Source: Rhyacophila brunnea
Taxonomy: Eukaryota > Arthropoda > Insecta > Trichoptera > Rhyacophilidae
Direction: 5' to 3'
DNA: 64,000 nt
Assembly: GCA_022495005.1 (NCBI GenBank)
Contig: JAGYXB010000018.1
Location: 248,001-312,000 of the forward strand
Part shown: positions 23,993 to 35,132 of the stretch, one piece after another
Layout: every line of letters starts with the position of its first letter
Position numbering within the stretch: the stretch's first letter is position 1
Program-made: the position numbers and the translations under genes
The notes under the pieces: model-generated
The model's database searches: none
Seen by the model: the letters and a program-made list of their open reading frames with translations, nothing else
What the model was told of the DNA's origin: nothing

Positions 23993-24470
23993 TAGAATAG
24001 ATTCGCTGGTACCATATTAAATTATGTCATTCTGATGCCATCTTTTTTCGTATTATAAAAATCAATATTTCATAAATATCACATAAAATATATCAAAAAC
24101 CATTATATTCTAACGAATTTAATATCATATCTTATAGATCTAATATCAAATAAGTTTTTAATAATTTAAAATATTTTTGGTTGTCAATGTTGTTATCAGC
24201 GAATGATAATAATCTTTATCATTTTTCAATTGTGTCTATAAATACCATTTATATTGTTATCTCTTAATTTTCATAATGTTAATTCCATATATAATTTTAG
24301 GCAGGTAATAACTGCCATTAAAGCCATCAAATTGTAATATATAAAAAATTCATTTAAGCAAATGAAAAGAATAGAATTGGGTCACAATTGTTTTGATTGT
24401 CAAACTTACTCGATCAGTCGAAGAAAATATGTTATTTATATAAGTACTACTTGTTTGAAACTCAACATCA

Positions 24471-24710
24471 GTGACGGACTGGTCAACACAATATATAGAT
24501 GAAAAACTTCAGATAAAGAATGTTACGTTTAATGGCACAGAAGGAAGACAAAGTGCAAGTACATTACGTCAGTGGCTTGAAAGTTTACAAAAAGAGAGCG
24601 AGTACTACAAGTGTCGAAGATCGGGCAGAGTGATCACTATTATCACTCACAAATCTCTATATATGTCATCAAATTACCGTAATCATGTTCTTTTTCCTAC
24701 TGTACTATAA
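24471..24710 (+). pseudogene. unidentified open stretch, possible exon or coding relic
   Basis: A 79-codon frame is open, with protein-like composition in its first 50 residues (TDWSTQYIDEKLQIKNV, then RQWLESLQKESEYYKC). It is preceded by an acceptor-like 'ctcaacatcag' and followed by a lower-quality stretch. I recognise no domain, and no partner exon was found. It may be an exon of an unseen gene, a transposon relic, or chance. Confidence 0.25.
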
Positions 24711-25020
24711 GACATGATGTTTGTTTATTCTTACATATTATTATCATAAGCCGGACCATCGAGTTTTGAGAAATCTGATGCCGGTAGGCTGAATAAAAAA
24801 TCGCAGATCTAATGATTGTAATGATATCGCCAGATGCCATCTCAGAAGAAGGTGCCTCTTTTATTCTTGACAGTGTTGACTTGTATTGTTGTTTGATTTA
24901 ATAAAACGCATTTTTTTTGTAGTACTTATTCCATTTTAATAAATAAATTTGTACTAGTTTCGTCCGCTTCAGAGAGACATTTTCAACTTGACTTGTCTGT
25001 TTCAGATAACTTAATCTTAT

Positions 25021-25363
25021 AGTAAGTACACACGCACGTTCTTGCTCGATGGTTTTACACTGATTTCAATATGTCTCAACGTGTGTACCATCTGGCTCGA
25101 TTGTTTTTTGTTCGACATCGAACAAATTGCGCTATCCAAAAAAGATTGATGGTCCGTAATTCTTGCGCGATGTAATTTGAGTGAGGGAGTGAGGATTCAC
25201 CGGTAAGGCTAGTGTGGCCTCGCTCTCACTCGTGGTCGAAGTTATGGCAGTGCGACGGTGGCCTCACAGCGTCTTGTGTTGAGTTGCTCGACTGTGTGGA
25301 CGCAACGACGGGCATGCTTTCAAGTCAACATGCTCGATCGAGCAAAAACGTACGTGGGCACTA
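25021..25363. mobile_element. MITE with roughly 30-bp terminal inverted repeats
   Basis: The left end (agtaagtacacacgcacg then ttcttgctcgat) and the right end (atcgagcaaaaacgtacg then tgggcacta) are inverted copies. The interior is GC-richer than the flanks and has no open frame. This is a non-autonomous DNA transposon; superfamily not determined. Confidence 0.65.
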
Positions 25364-26873
25364 GGTTTTAGACTTTGAGAAGATCAGTTGTTACTTTTTT
25401 TCTCCCAAGAAGCAGAAATAACTTATCATTGATAATGCCAATTGGGCCGGTAAATGTGTCCACATACCTTTTGATACTGATCTATTCTAACTATATCAGA
25501 ATGAGTTTAGATGAACGTTGTTTTATAATTTGTTAAAATAGTACCTACTTATCTCATTTGGCGTACTACTTTCATGGTGTACTCAATTATTTTATACTAC
25601 TCTATACTGAATCTAATTCTTTTTAATACAGTTTTTTATTGTTTTTTCATAGAATATAATATATGTATTTCGAATCATAGAAGCTACCTATTTTCGCTTA
25701 CAATCATACTTTAATTCTTCTCTAATTAAATTAATCTATTTTTATATACATAGATTATACGTGGAAATGTACAAATCACAGCTATCTTTGTGAAAGTGGT
25801 AAAACTATGTATGATTAATACTGGTAAAATTTATTTTCGTTAATTAAACATTGATTCTATTTTAATGAGGCTTACGCGTTGACCACACATGAAGCTATAC
25901 GATATTGGTGAATTTTCAATTTGACCGACTTCGATATCTGATTATAATTATTACTGAACCATATGCGTACATTAAAACATATTCGAGAATTTAATATACA
26001 GATATGTAAAAGTAAATTATCATTTTTTACTCTTAAATTTATTTATGGACTTCTACAGGGTTGAGGTTATATTAAGAGTTTTTTGTATGATATTATACAG
26101 TTAACATACACATATGTAAATATATAGCTACTAGAAACCTTAGCCTTTTAAGCTAAATTGCGTTTTTGATATTTTGTTAATATAATATAATTCGTGTGTA
26201 ATTTGTCAGGTGAGTAAATTTTTAACTTTGTCTGTTCATTCAATTCGATAAAAATATATTTTTTTTTTAAAGTAAGTATTTGAAATAATAATATGATTAT
26301 GATGTTAAAACAGAAAACATTAACTAATACCAGAATTTAAAAGTTAGTAACAAAAACATTTCTAAGAACGACAGTAAATTGCATAACTTCTGAAACTCAA
26401 CGACACCTCTGGTATCTCCCAACAGGTAAAATACCTCTTCCAATCACCTTGCGGCGTCATGAACGTACATAAAACAGTGGCCAGATTACCTGTTTGGATT
26501 TCCGTGCTAATCCACTGCCCCAAACACTTACCGAGACAATACACGGCAAAGTAATTAAACGCAAGACAAAGGTACCTCCATAATTAAAAAAATTTCTATA
26601 AGTATTATGTCTTCTACAATTATTTTTTATTAGTGATAGTGGCGTGCGGTGATTTCTGTGTGAAGAGATTTCGTTGATGCTGGGATATATTATACCTGAC
26701 ACTTGTTGGGCAATTTCTAGTAGCATTGCAGAAAATGATCTTTGTACTGATGCGCTCATCGATGGTAGGTATTGTAAGAATAAAACCCTAGGTCATTTAA
26801 ATATTTTTTAACACAACTTAATTTTTCAGTTGTAAAAAAATGAAATATTGTCCATAATAATGTTACAGCGTAA
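25364..26873. other. AT-rich stretch, nothing firmly assigned
   Basis: Two overlapping minus-strand open stretches (26362-26544 and 26457-26759) contain protein-like runs such as GQWISTEIQTGNLATVL, but they have no ATG context or recognised domain and are in different frames. They may be a decayed transposon. Confidence 0.35.
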
Positions 26874-27748
26874 TCTAATATATAAAAATCAATATTTGTT
26901 TGTTTGTTCGTATTTTATGCGCTGCCATACCGTTCATAAGCCTTTGATAACTTATTGCCTGCACTTGCGCGAAGGTTATATGTATTGTAACTTACAGTAG
27001 GTCTTATATATAAAATGAATGTCTGTCTGTCTGTCTGTCCCGTATGCATTCTTATACTATTAATCCGATTGCGATGTAACTTTGGTGAGTTGTTGTGTGC
27101 ACACTCGCGAAGGTTTCTGAATTAAAAAAAACCATCTTCTTCTTCTGCATTATATCTTCTTTTATTCGTATGGTTCCTATACCATTCATCCGATTGCGAT
27201 GAGACTTTCGGCAATTGTTGTGCCAATACCCGCAAAGGTTTCTGAATTAAAACAACCATCTTCTTCTTCTATTCGTATGCGTTCCTATACCATTCATTCG
27301 ATACCAATCAAACTTTGGTGAATTGTTGTGCGCACGCCCGCGAAGGATTATGAATTAGAAAAACCATCTTCTTTTTTTTTATTCGTATACGTCCCTATAC
27401 CATTCATCCAATTGCGATGAAACCTTTGTCAGTTGTTGTGCGCATACCCGCAAAGGTTTCTAAATTAGTATTATATAAAATACAAAGTTTGTTTGTTTGT
27501 TTGTTTGTTCCATCCAATTTTGATTTTTTTTTACTAGATAATAATAACGTTTGCATATTTTGGATTCGATTTTAATTTAGTGTTCTTTTGTTTGACCTTT
27601 ACTCTTATTAGAATTATTTTCATATTGCCATATAATTGTACTACACAGATATTTTAATATTAAAAAAATAATTACTTTTTATTATTTTTTAAATAACTAA
27701 GATAAATGTATCCACGAAGCGACCCTGTGCGAAGCCGGGTACTTGTAT
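26874..27748 (+). mobile_element. non-autonomous Helitron-like element with minisatellite, copy 1
   Basis: It begins after an A with TCTAATATATAAAAATC and ends in a hairpin-like gaccctgtgcgaagccgggt followed by 'acttg', a degraded Helitron CTAG end. Inside are a (GTCT)n run at 27021-27040 and four units of about 108-125 bp, each containing a version of 'cctataccattcatccgatt' and a CTT-rich spacer. The last 250 bp match the 34.9-35.1 kb copy closely. GTCT arrays next to tandem units are known in Helentron/DINE-like insect elements. It has no coding capacity. Confidence 0.75.
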
Positions 27749-27784
27749 AATATGAAAAAATCTCGGTAATCTTGAAAATTTTTT

Positions 27785-28010
27785 GATCATGTCCGATCCA
27801 AATAAGATCATAATAATTATTATGGAGGTTCGTTATAAACAGATTTTTGTTTTTACGAGAAATGGATGTTATCCACTTGCCCAACCTATTAGGTCCATAA
27901 TAAAACACAAATTGAAAATAATATGTATATTTTCCTGACCCAGGATCTGAACCTGGGACCCACAACGTTATAGGCCGACGCTTAAGCCGCTCGGCCATCC
28001 TAGGCGAAAT
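27785..28010 (-). repeat. tRNA-derived SINE family G, copy 2
   Basis: Minus strand: the A-box region gatggccgagcgg, a slightly degenerate B box (aggttcagatcc), then the shared body with 'ggataacatccatttctcg' and a 'gatcggacatg' tail. It lies within 40 bp of the Helitron-like element's 3' end. Confidence 0.75.
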
Positions 28011-28549
28011 TTAGTGACATTTAATAGACCTATAAACAATAAATTGTCATTGTCGTTAAATTAATAACTTTCATAATTTCTTCTACACAATTATTTTCAA
28101 AATTAAGTTTTTAGAGTTTTTGGTATTATCTAAATATTAAAACCTAATTTACTTAAATTCGTACTTTAGCATCATTTATAAAGAATGTAAATAATGTGAT
28201 GTTATTATTCATTTTTAACCGATAACTGAGACAGAATTTGAAAGAAATTTTGAAAGAGAAAAACAGCCATCTTACGACACTAAACTAACGTACGCATGAG
28301 AAAAACTATCAATTGACTTACATTGATAATCCTTCGAAGGTATTATAATATTATACATAAAAAGAAACAATATATTTATATACCTAGCTCCAATAAATGC
28401 ACATACCGTCAAAAAAGCAATATTTTCTTAAACAATTTCATATGAATCCGTAGGAAATCCACACACATTATTTTTTCAATAAATAGGTCCAATGAATGTT
28501 GTCAAATCTCTTTTGTTGATAGCTTTTCTATTATGTGGTATTACGTGGT

Positions 28550-28800
28550 AGATGACCGCACGGCTTAAGCGTCGGCCGATAGCGTCGTGGATTTCAGGTT
28601 TGAATTCCGGGTCTGGCAACTACACATATTGTTTTTCAATTATTGTGCATGAGTCGTATAGACCTAATAGATTGAGCGAGTGGCTGACATCCATTTCTCG
28701 TAAAAACAAAATCTGTTAATACAAAATTCAACTTTGTGGAGGCCCATATGATCCTATTTTGGATATAACATGGTCGAATGAAGAAAAAAAAGAAAACATA
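28550..28800 (+). repeat. tRNA-derived SINE family G, copy 3
   Basis: Plus strand: 'gaccgcacggcttaagcg', the B-box-like aggtttgaattcc, 'gtttttcaat', 'gacctaatag', 'atccatttctcgtaaaaa', ending near 'ggatataacatgg' and a run of A. It is opposite in orientation to the copy 540 bp upstream. Confidence 0.75.
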
Positions 28801-31030
28801 TTATATTAGTTATAAAATAAAAGCTGAACAAAGTAATAAAAAAATATTATTAAATACCTATCGTGTTTTTCTTCCATTATAATTATAATTTAAAGTATCT
28901 ATGATCATCTATCATTATAGACATTATATTTCACAGTATGAAAGTTTCCCAGTCATGTGGATATTCTGTAAATAAACCCCCTCATATTATGGTTTCCATC
29001 GCACATTTCTAACTTATATGATTTGTGCATACGTGCTCGCTTTCTACAGAAAACTCCCTTGCCTGTCTAATAATAGATACTATCTATATACATATTTGAC
29101 GTAGCAAACCGGGAAAGCCGTGTGACGTTCATTCAATACATCAATGTTTTGCTTTTCATTTCTATTGAATAGTATTTTAGTATAAAATCTATTTCTATAT
29201 ATATATATAAAAACAGGTACTCATTAACCAAAGGTCGTCCTTAGACCCGATGGATTGACGAAATTTTTAAAATAGGGTAAAAGTCCATGAAAGATTTTTT
29301 TTTTCTTTCGTGGGGCCAATCCTTCGAATCGTGATAAAAAAAATAATATTTATGTTTGCTTGCTTGCCACAAATGTAAGAACTGATTCAATTTAACCATC
29401 TGAACTAATTAGGTAGGTTTATATAAAAATAATCTAACACACTTATTTTTATATTACTTTATATTAAAATTATCGAGTGCTCCGATTCATAATTTTTGCG
29501 TCTGCTCTTCCAAATTATTTTTTTTATTAAATATCGTATATTATGTTTTCTAATCTTGTAATTTATTTAGTTAAAAAAACTAGATTATTTTAAATAAACT
29601 GACTATTTTATTTCAAAGATTATACCTAATAATAATGTAAACAAATATTGTTTTAACAACAATAATTAAAGTTTGCCATGTATATTGCAAAACTTCAACT
29701 AAGCATTCGCTTGCATACAAATTATGTCACGTGACTACATATTCAATAAATAAGCAATCGTTTAACGATACATTTAAAACCTGGAAACGCCGCTTTCAAA
29801 TGTACATATAAACAGAAACCTGAAGATATAGTTAAATTTAGTCTTATATGCAGATAAAGATAATTATATATTATCTAACATATTATGCAAATCGTTGTAA
29901 CAAACAAGTCAAGTATTGGTTCTCTCGCATTTTGTGATGCATATCGCGAGAACGTGTTGCAGCTCCGTTTAAGGGGTCGGGTAGTCTCAAGATGACTTAA
30001 GCGGCTCTTTGTGTGCGCACTGGCAGACGGAACCATCTACCCGCCTGAAATTAGCATTAATGAGAGAGGCCACGGAAGTCGGAACACGAGCTTTACAACA
30101 TAGTCACAAGTGGTCTCCACGAATGCCTTCGACCTCAGTTAGATTCATTAAACGGACGAAGAATGAGTTATTGACAAAATAAAATTAAAAAAATATATAA
30201 AAATAAGAATGTTTTTGAATTATCTATTTAATACTATAACACTTTTGCAGGAGTCTAGGTGGTTTAAAAGTACAGTAAAGCGCCAAACATATAATGATGC
30301 ACGTAGCGTACTATCGCAAGACGTCACGTGTAATGACGTTTTTCTTGGTATTTAAAATGTTATCAGACTGATGGTTCCATTTTGTAGCACATTTTGAACA
30401 TTTAAAGTTTTTAAACGAATATTGTCAGTTAGCAAAATCTGCCGAAATCACCAGAACAAAAATGGGGTCATCTCACGCATACCGCTTTGCATCGATACCC
30501 GCATGACTCAATGAACTTTTTTTATCATTCTCTAGATCACTCACATTTTTGACTCATGTCAAAATCGCATGTTTTTTTGTTTTTAGCGGTTGGCAATATG
30601 TATTTTCTATAAGAATATTGTTGAATGCAGGTAATATCGCAAGTAATTTTAACGTACGCACACGTCGAAAATCACAAGCACAATCGAAATCAAAGCCTTC
30701 CAATGACAATCCGGTGCTTTATACATTAAACTACTGTACAGCAGTTGCCTTACTAATGCCTATACTGTAACTGTAAACTGTTTTGTACTATAACATTTAA
30801 CCTAATTCCAATGTTAATGTGTAATGACATTTTAATGCGCTTACTGAGCGTATTGATAGTGAGAATCTAATTTTATTTCAAAAAATAATTTTTATACTCG
30901 CTCCTTTATTTAGAATACGGTTTTAACATTATTTTATTGTAATAATTTATTATATAAACGAGAATAAGATTAACTGTTTTTTTATTCAACGAATAATCCA
31001 CAAGATTTAAGAATGTAGCATTCTTTTTAT
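28801..31030. other. mostly AT-rich; one GC-richer unassigned patch
   Basis: 29930-30150 is GC-richer (…ggggtcgggtagtctc…, …cgcactggcagacgg…) without an open frame. 29190-29215 has a run of TA before 'aaaacagg' that could be a Helitron 5' scrap. 30279-30770 begins 'cagtaaagcgcc' after TA and may be a DNA-transposon relic; the 73-codon frame inside it is not convincing. Confidence 0.4.
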
Positions 31031-31357
31031 TGAACATACATAATTTGAAAACACTTCTGACTTCTGATATAACCAATAGCAAAAATCTGTTGTGAAAGAA
31101 GTACTTTGATTTAAAATACAAAAGCCGATTGCCAATAGTAATGCAATTTAGAAAGCGCTTCAGAAATTATTGTAAGTACCATCAATTAAAATTCGACGCA
31201 AATAGATAAGATACCAATAGCATAGTAGTCAGTGCACGTGGACGTGATTCCTGAGAGACACGTGTTCGAATTTTGCTGTGTCGTATTTTTTTTTCAAAAA
31301 AGATTTTTTCTCTTGGTTATATATTTCTCAGAAGTGTTTTCAAATTATGTATGTTCA
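31031..31357. mobile_element. TIR element enclosing a tRNA-like segment
   Basis: The first 30 bases (31031-31060, tgaacatacataatttg…) are a perfect inverted copy of the last 30 (31328-31357), and similarity continues imperfectly for about 20 bases more. The interior at 31208-31290 has an A-box-like tagcatagtagtc and a B-box-like gtgttcgaatttt followed by a T run, similar to 15170-15260. It looks like a MITE carrying a tRNA-derived insert. Confidence 0.7.
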
Positions 31358-33184
31358 GTATAAAACTTAAATCAATTATAATTTAAATTAAAATTCTACC
31401 AAGTTTATTAACATGATTTATTTATCATTTATCTGTATTTAAAACATATATATATGACATACGAAATGATGCTATTGTGTGCGCATAAATTATTGTTATA
31501 AATAATAATTAAATCGTTGGCGAATATTGCAATGTCACTCAGTTGTCAAGAATTACTTACTCTGTCCGGCATTTTGCTAGATGGAATTGGTTTCCCGTGC
31601 TGCATGCTGAGAGGTGGCTTCCTGTGCAAGATTTACGGCTTCATACATCCCCCTAGCTTCATTTCTATTATACCTATAATACAGCATTATATAGAATATT
31701 GCACAACAGAGTTTAATTCCGGGGAAACAGATTTACGTGAACCTCATGAGAATTAACTGACTTAAAATATTAAATCGATCTTTTCAGTCTTGAAAAAAAT
31801 ATAATATACGATATTTATCATTTTCTAAAAGTTACTATGTTCACATTTCGGTAGAGTCAATAATTAAATTTCATACAAAGTTGTTTTTTATGTATTTATT
31901 TTATTTTATTCAGAACCACGTACTTTTTTTCTACTAGCCGCCATATCTTGACATTAAGGCGTATTCCGTGTCATAAAAAAAAGATAAATGCTAGTTATAT
32001 TTGTGCTGGAAACGCCCCAGAAAGAAATTTATAAATTTGTGGTTGGAAATGGACTTACGTATAAAATATTTATAATTACTTCAATTATACATGGATAAAA
32101 AGATACCTTCTCTCTCACCGTACATTTATTGAAGTTAAAAAAATCCTTAGTTGAAACTTAATATAACCGATCTTCCCAAATAAACGTCAAAATGACATAC
32201 ATACATGTTCTCTTTCAACCAACATAATAATAAATTCATAGTTTTATGGTATCCTGTGATTAACCACAAAAATGTATTTGAACCAGGGTATTATCAAATA
32301 TTTATCTAAATTATCTTCTATCCACTTACAACAACCAAACGCACTTTTTAGTATGATATTTACCACCAATACCGTTAGTAAGAGCGCGATGCAGACTCAT
32401 TAGTTAATCTCAAATTAGTTAAACGTGAATAGTCTATAGTTAAACCATATTATTTGTCTTCTTCGTTCGTTATTTTACAGAAAATTATACCATATTAAAA
32501 ATTTCAGTTTTCCTAAAGCATTTTTTAAATTGACAAATAAATTAGAATAAATGCGCAGGTAACTTATTTTATATATTCAAAGACAATACTATTTTATAAC
32601 CCGCTTTTAATAACCGTCAAATATCAATAATAAAATTGTTGACATATTCATATATTGAGTATTACCATGCAGCGACGTTGAAATAAAAATTACATATCCG
32701 TATTTCGCCTTTAAATTAATATTTTTACATATCACTTCCCTCTAGATCTACCATCTACCATACATTTACTACTATAGGATAAAATATGACAGCTTAACAA
32801 CCGTGAGCTAATGGTTAGCTATCACTAATGAAGATTATGATATGTAGGGTACTATATCTTTGTTTGCAAATGGATTTTAGTTATTTAGAATAACACTAAG
32901 TTGAGCTTGTAACAGAACGGCACGTGTAGTGTTTCCATTGTTCTGTTTTCAAAATGATACAGCTTCCGTATAATTAAATCCTATTATATTGTGAAACGAG
33001 GCTTCACATTATTATCATCCCTTATTGTGATTGTCTGATGGAGAATATTTATACTAGACAGTAATTTATGATTCTAATTAAGAAGATGAACATGTGTGTA
33101 TTAAGAGTAAAATATATCTATCTTACCTATAAAGCTTTTACATATTAGACTAATAATGCGTGCAATGATGTGATATCAAAATAA
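31358..33184. other. AT-rich stretch, nothing assigned
   Basis: The 79-codon frame at 31517-31756 has cysteine-rich residues (GFPCCMLRGGFLCKIYG) but no recognised domain, and there is no evidence that it is expressed. Nothing else was seen. Confidence 0.45.
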
Positions 33185-33650
33185 ATAATTACAAGACAAA
33201 AAGAACTTTTTATATACGACGTTTTTAATTTTTCTGTTAAATCATATAAACTTAACTAGACTATCTTAAACGATCAAAAAAATTTGTAAGTACTTGATAG
33301 AAATAATACTGAAATGTCATTTTGACATTTCATATCGATTTCCATAGTAACGCACGTATATATTAATAATTTAGTTGCTAAGACCCCAAACCCCTAGCAA
33401 CCAATAATAGTGGATTGGATTACGGATTTCTTCCAAAATAACTTTTCATACAAAACAGAATTAACTTAAAATGAATTCAATTCTACTTAAAGATGGCTAA
33501 AAGTATTTGAATAATGCATTGGCATCGTGTTCTGATATATTAAGTTTCAAATGTCAAGCTAGTCGGAAAGTTAGTAAAAATCGATTGCAAGATTTGTACT
33601 GGATAAACAACCACCGGACAAATAAGAATACGACCTAATAATAAGTATTA
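33185..33650. repeat. dispersed repeat family A, copy 2
   Basis: It is colinear with 241-870, including the gaaatgtca/tgacatttc palindrome and 'ccatagtaacgcac', but lacks the 120-bp palindromic insert of copy 1. Confidence 0.7.
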
Positions 33651-33763
33651 ATTAAAAAAATAATATCACTCTACCTACTTGTAACTAAAAGACAGATTAA
33701 TATATTTTTATAGTAATTTATATTCTTAGATAATTTTCAATAAATATGTAATATATTCATATA

Positions 33764-35132
33764 TCTTCTAATATATAAAAATCAATATTTTTTTGTTTGT
33801 TAGTATTTTATGAGCTGCCATACCGTTCATCCGACTGCGATAAAACTTTGTCAACATATTGCTTGCACTTGCGCAAAGATTATAGGCTATATTTTATATA
33901 TAAAAATGAATGCCTGTCTGTCTGTTCGTCTGTCTGTCCTGTATGCGTTCCTATACCATTCATCCGATTGCGATGAAAATTTGGTGAGTTGTTGTGTCCA
34001 CACCCGCGAAGGTTTCTGAATTAGAAAAATCATCTTTTTCTTCTTATTTATTCTATCTTTTATTCGTATGGTTTCTATACCATTCATCCGATTGCAACGA
34101 AACTTTCGTCAGTTGTTGTGCGCACACTCACAAAGGTTTTTGAATTAGAAAAACCATCTTCTTCTTCTTTATTATATCTTCTGTTATTCATATGGTTCCT
34201 ATACCATTTATCCGATTGCAATGAAACCTTCGTCAGTTGTTGTGGTAACACCCGCAAAGGTTTCTGAATTAGTACAACCATTTTTTTCTTCTTCTTCTTC
34301 TTCTTCTATTCGTATGCATTCCTATACCATTCGTCCGATTGCAATGTTTGATCAAGTGTTGTGCTTATGCCCGCAAAGGTTTCTGAATTGGTACAACCAT
34401 CGTTTTCTTCTTCTTCTTCATTCTATCTTCATTTATTCATATAGTTCCTATACCATTCATCAGATTGCAATGAAACTTTCGTCAATTGTTATGCCCACAC
34501 CCCCAAAGGTTTCTAAATTAGTACAACCATATTCTTTTTCTTTTTCTTCTATTCTAAATTCTTCTATTCGTATGCGTTCCTATTCCATTCATCAGATTGC
34601 AATAAAACTTTCATCAGTAATTGTGCCAACACCCGCAATGGTTTCTGAATTAGTACAACTATCTTTTTCTTCTTCTATTCTATCTTCTCCTATTCGTATG
34701 CGTTCCTATACCATTCATCCGATTGCGATGAAACTTTTGTCAGTTGTTGTGCGCACACCTGAAAAGGTTTCTAAATCAGTACAACCATCTTCTTCTTTTT
34801 CTTCATTTTATTTTCTTTTATTCGCATGGTTCATATACCATTCAGTATTAAGTTAAATACAAAGTTTGTTGTTTGTTTGTTCCATCCAATATTGATTTTT
34901 TTTACTAAATATTAATAATATTAATAACATTTGCATATTTTGGATTCGATTTTAATTTAGTGTTCTTTTTTTTGACCTTTACTCCTATTAGAATTACTTT
35001 CATATTGCCATATTGTATTACACAGATATTTTAAAATTAAAAAGATACATAATTACTTATTATTATTTTTTAAATATCTAAGATAAATGTATCCACGAAG
35101 CGACCCTATGCGAAGCCGAGTACTTCAGCTTG
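33764..35132 (+). mobile_element. non-autonomous Helitron-like element with minisatellite, copy 2
   Basis: It starts after an A with TCTTCTAATATATAAAAATC and ends gccgagtacttcagCTTG before a T, one base off the canonical Helitron CTAG|T end and preceded by a hairpin-forming segment. It has a (GTCT)n-like run at 33912-33938. The interior is about eight units of 122-132 bp (starts near 33956, 34080, 34204, 34326, 34452, 34584, 34711, 34838). Each has the 'ccattcatccgattgc' core, 'aaaggtttctgaatta', and a CTT-rich spacer of variable length. It has no real gene: the 211-codon frame at 34221-34856 is a translation of the repeats. Confidence 0.8.
33940..34860 (+). repeat. tandem minisatellite, period 122-132 bp, about 8 units
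   Basis: The units diverge moderately from one another, and spacing changes mostly through the (CTT)n spacer. The copy at 26.9 kb has four units, so the array length differs between copies of the same element. Confidence 0.85.

Noticed and set aside
26362..26759. Overlapping minus-strand frames (with GQWISTEIQTG) as a gene
   Set aside because: The frames disagree, there is no start context and no domain is known to me. At best a decayed repeat.
34221..34856. 211-codon open frame, Ser/Val-rich
   Set aside because: It is the translation of the 122-132 bp tandem units of a Helitron-like element. Its periodic residues follow the DNA repeat and no protein signal is present.
33940..34860. CRISPR-like array
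   Set aside because: The units are 120-130 bp and diverge along their whole length, with no short identical repeat and unique spacer pattern. The DNA is eukaryotic.
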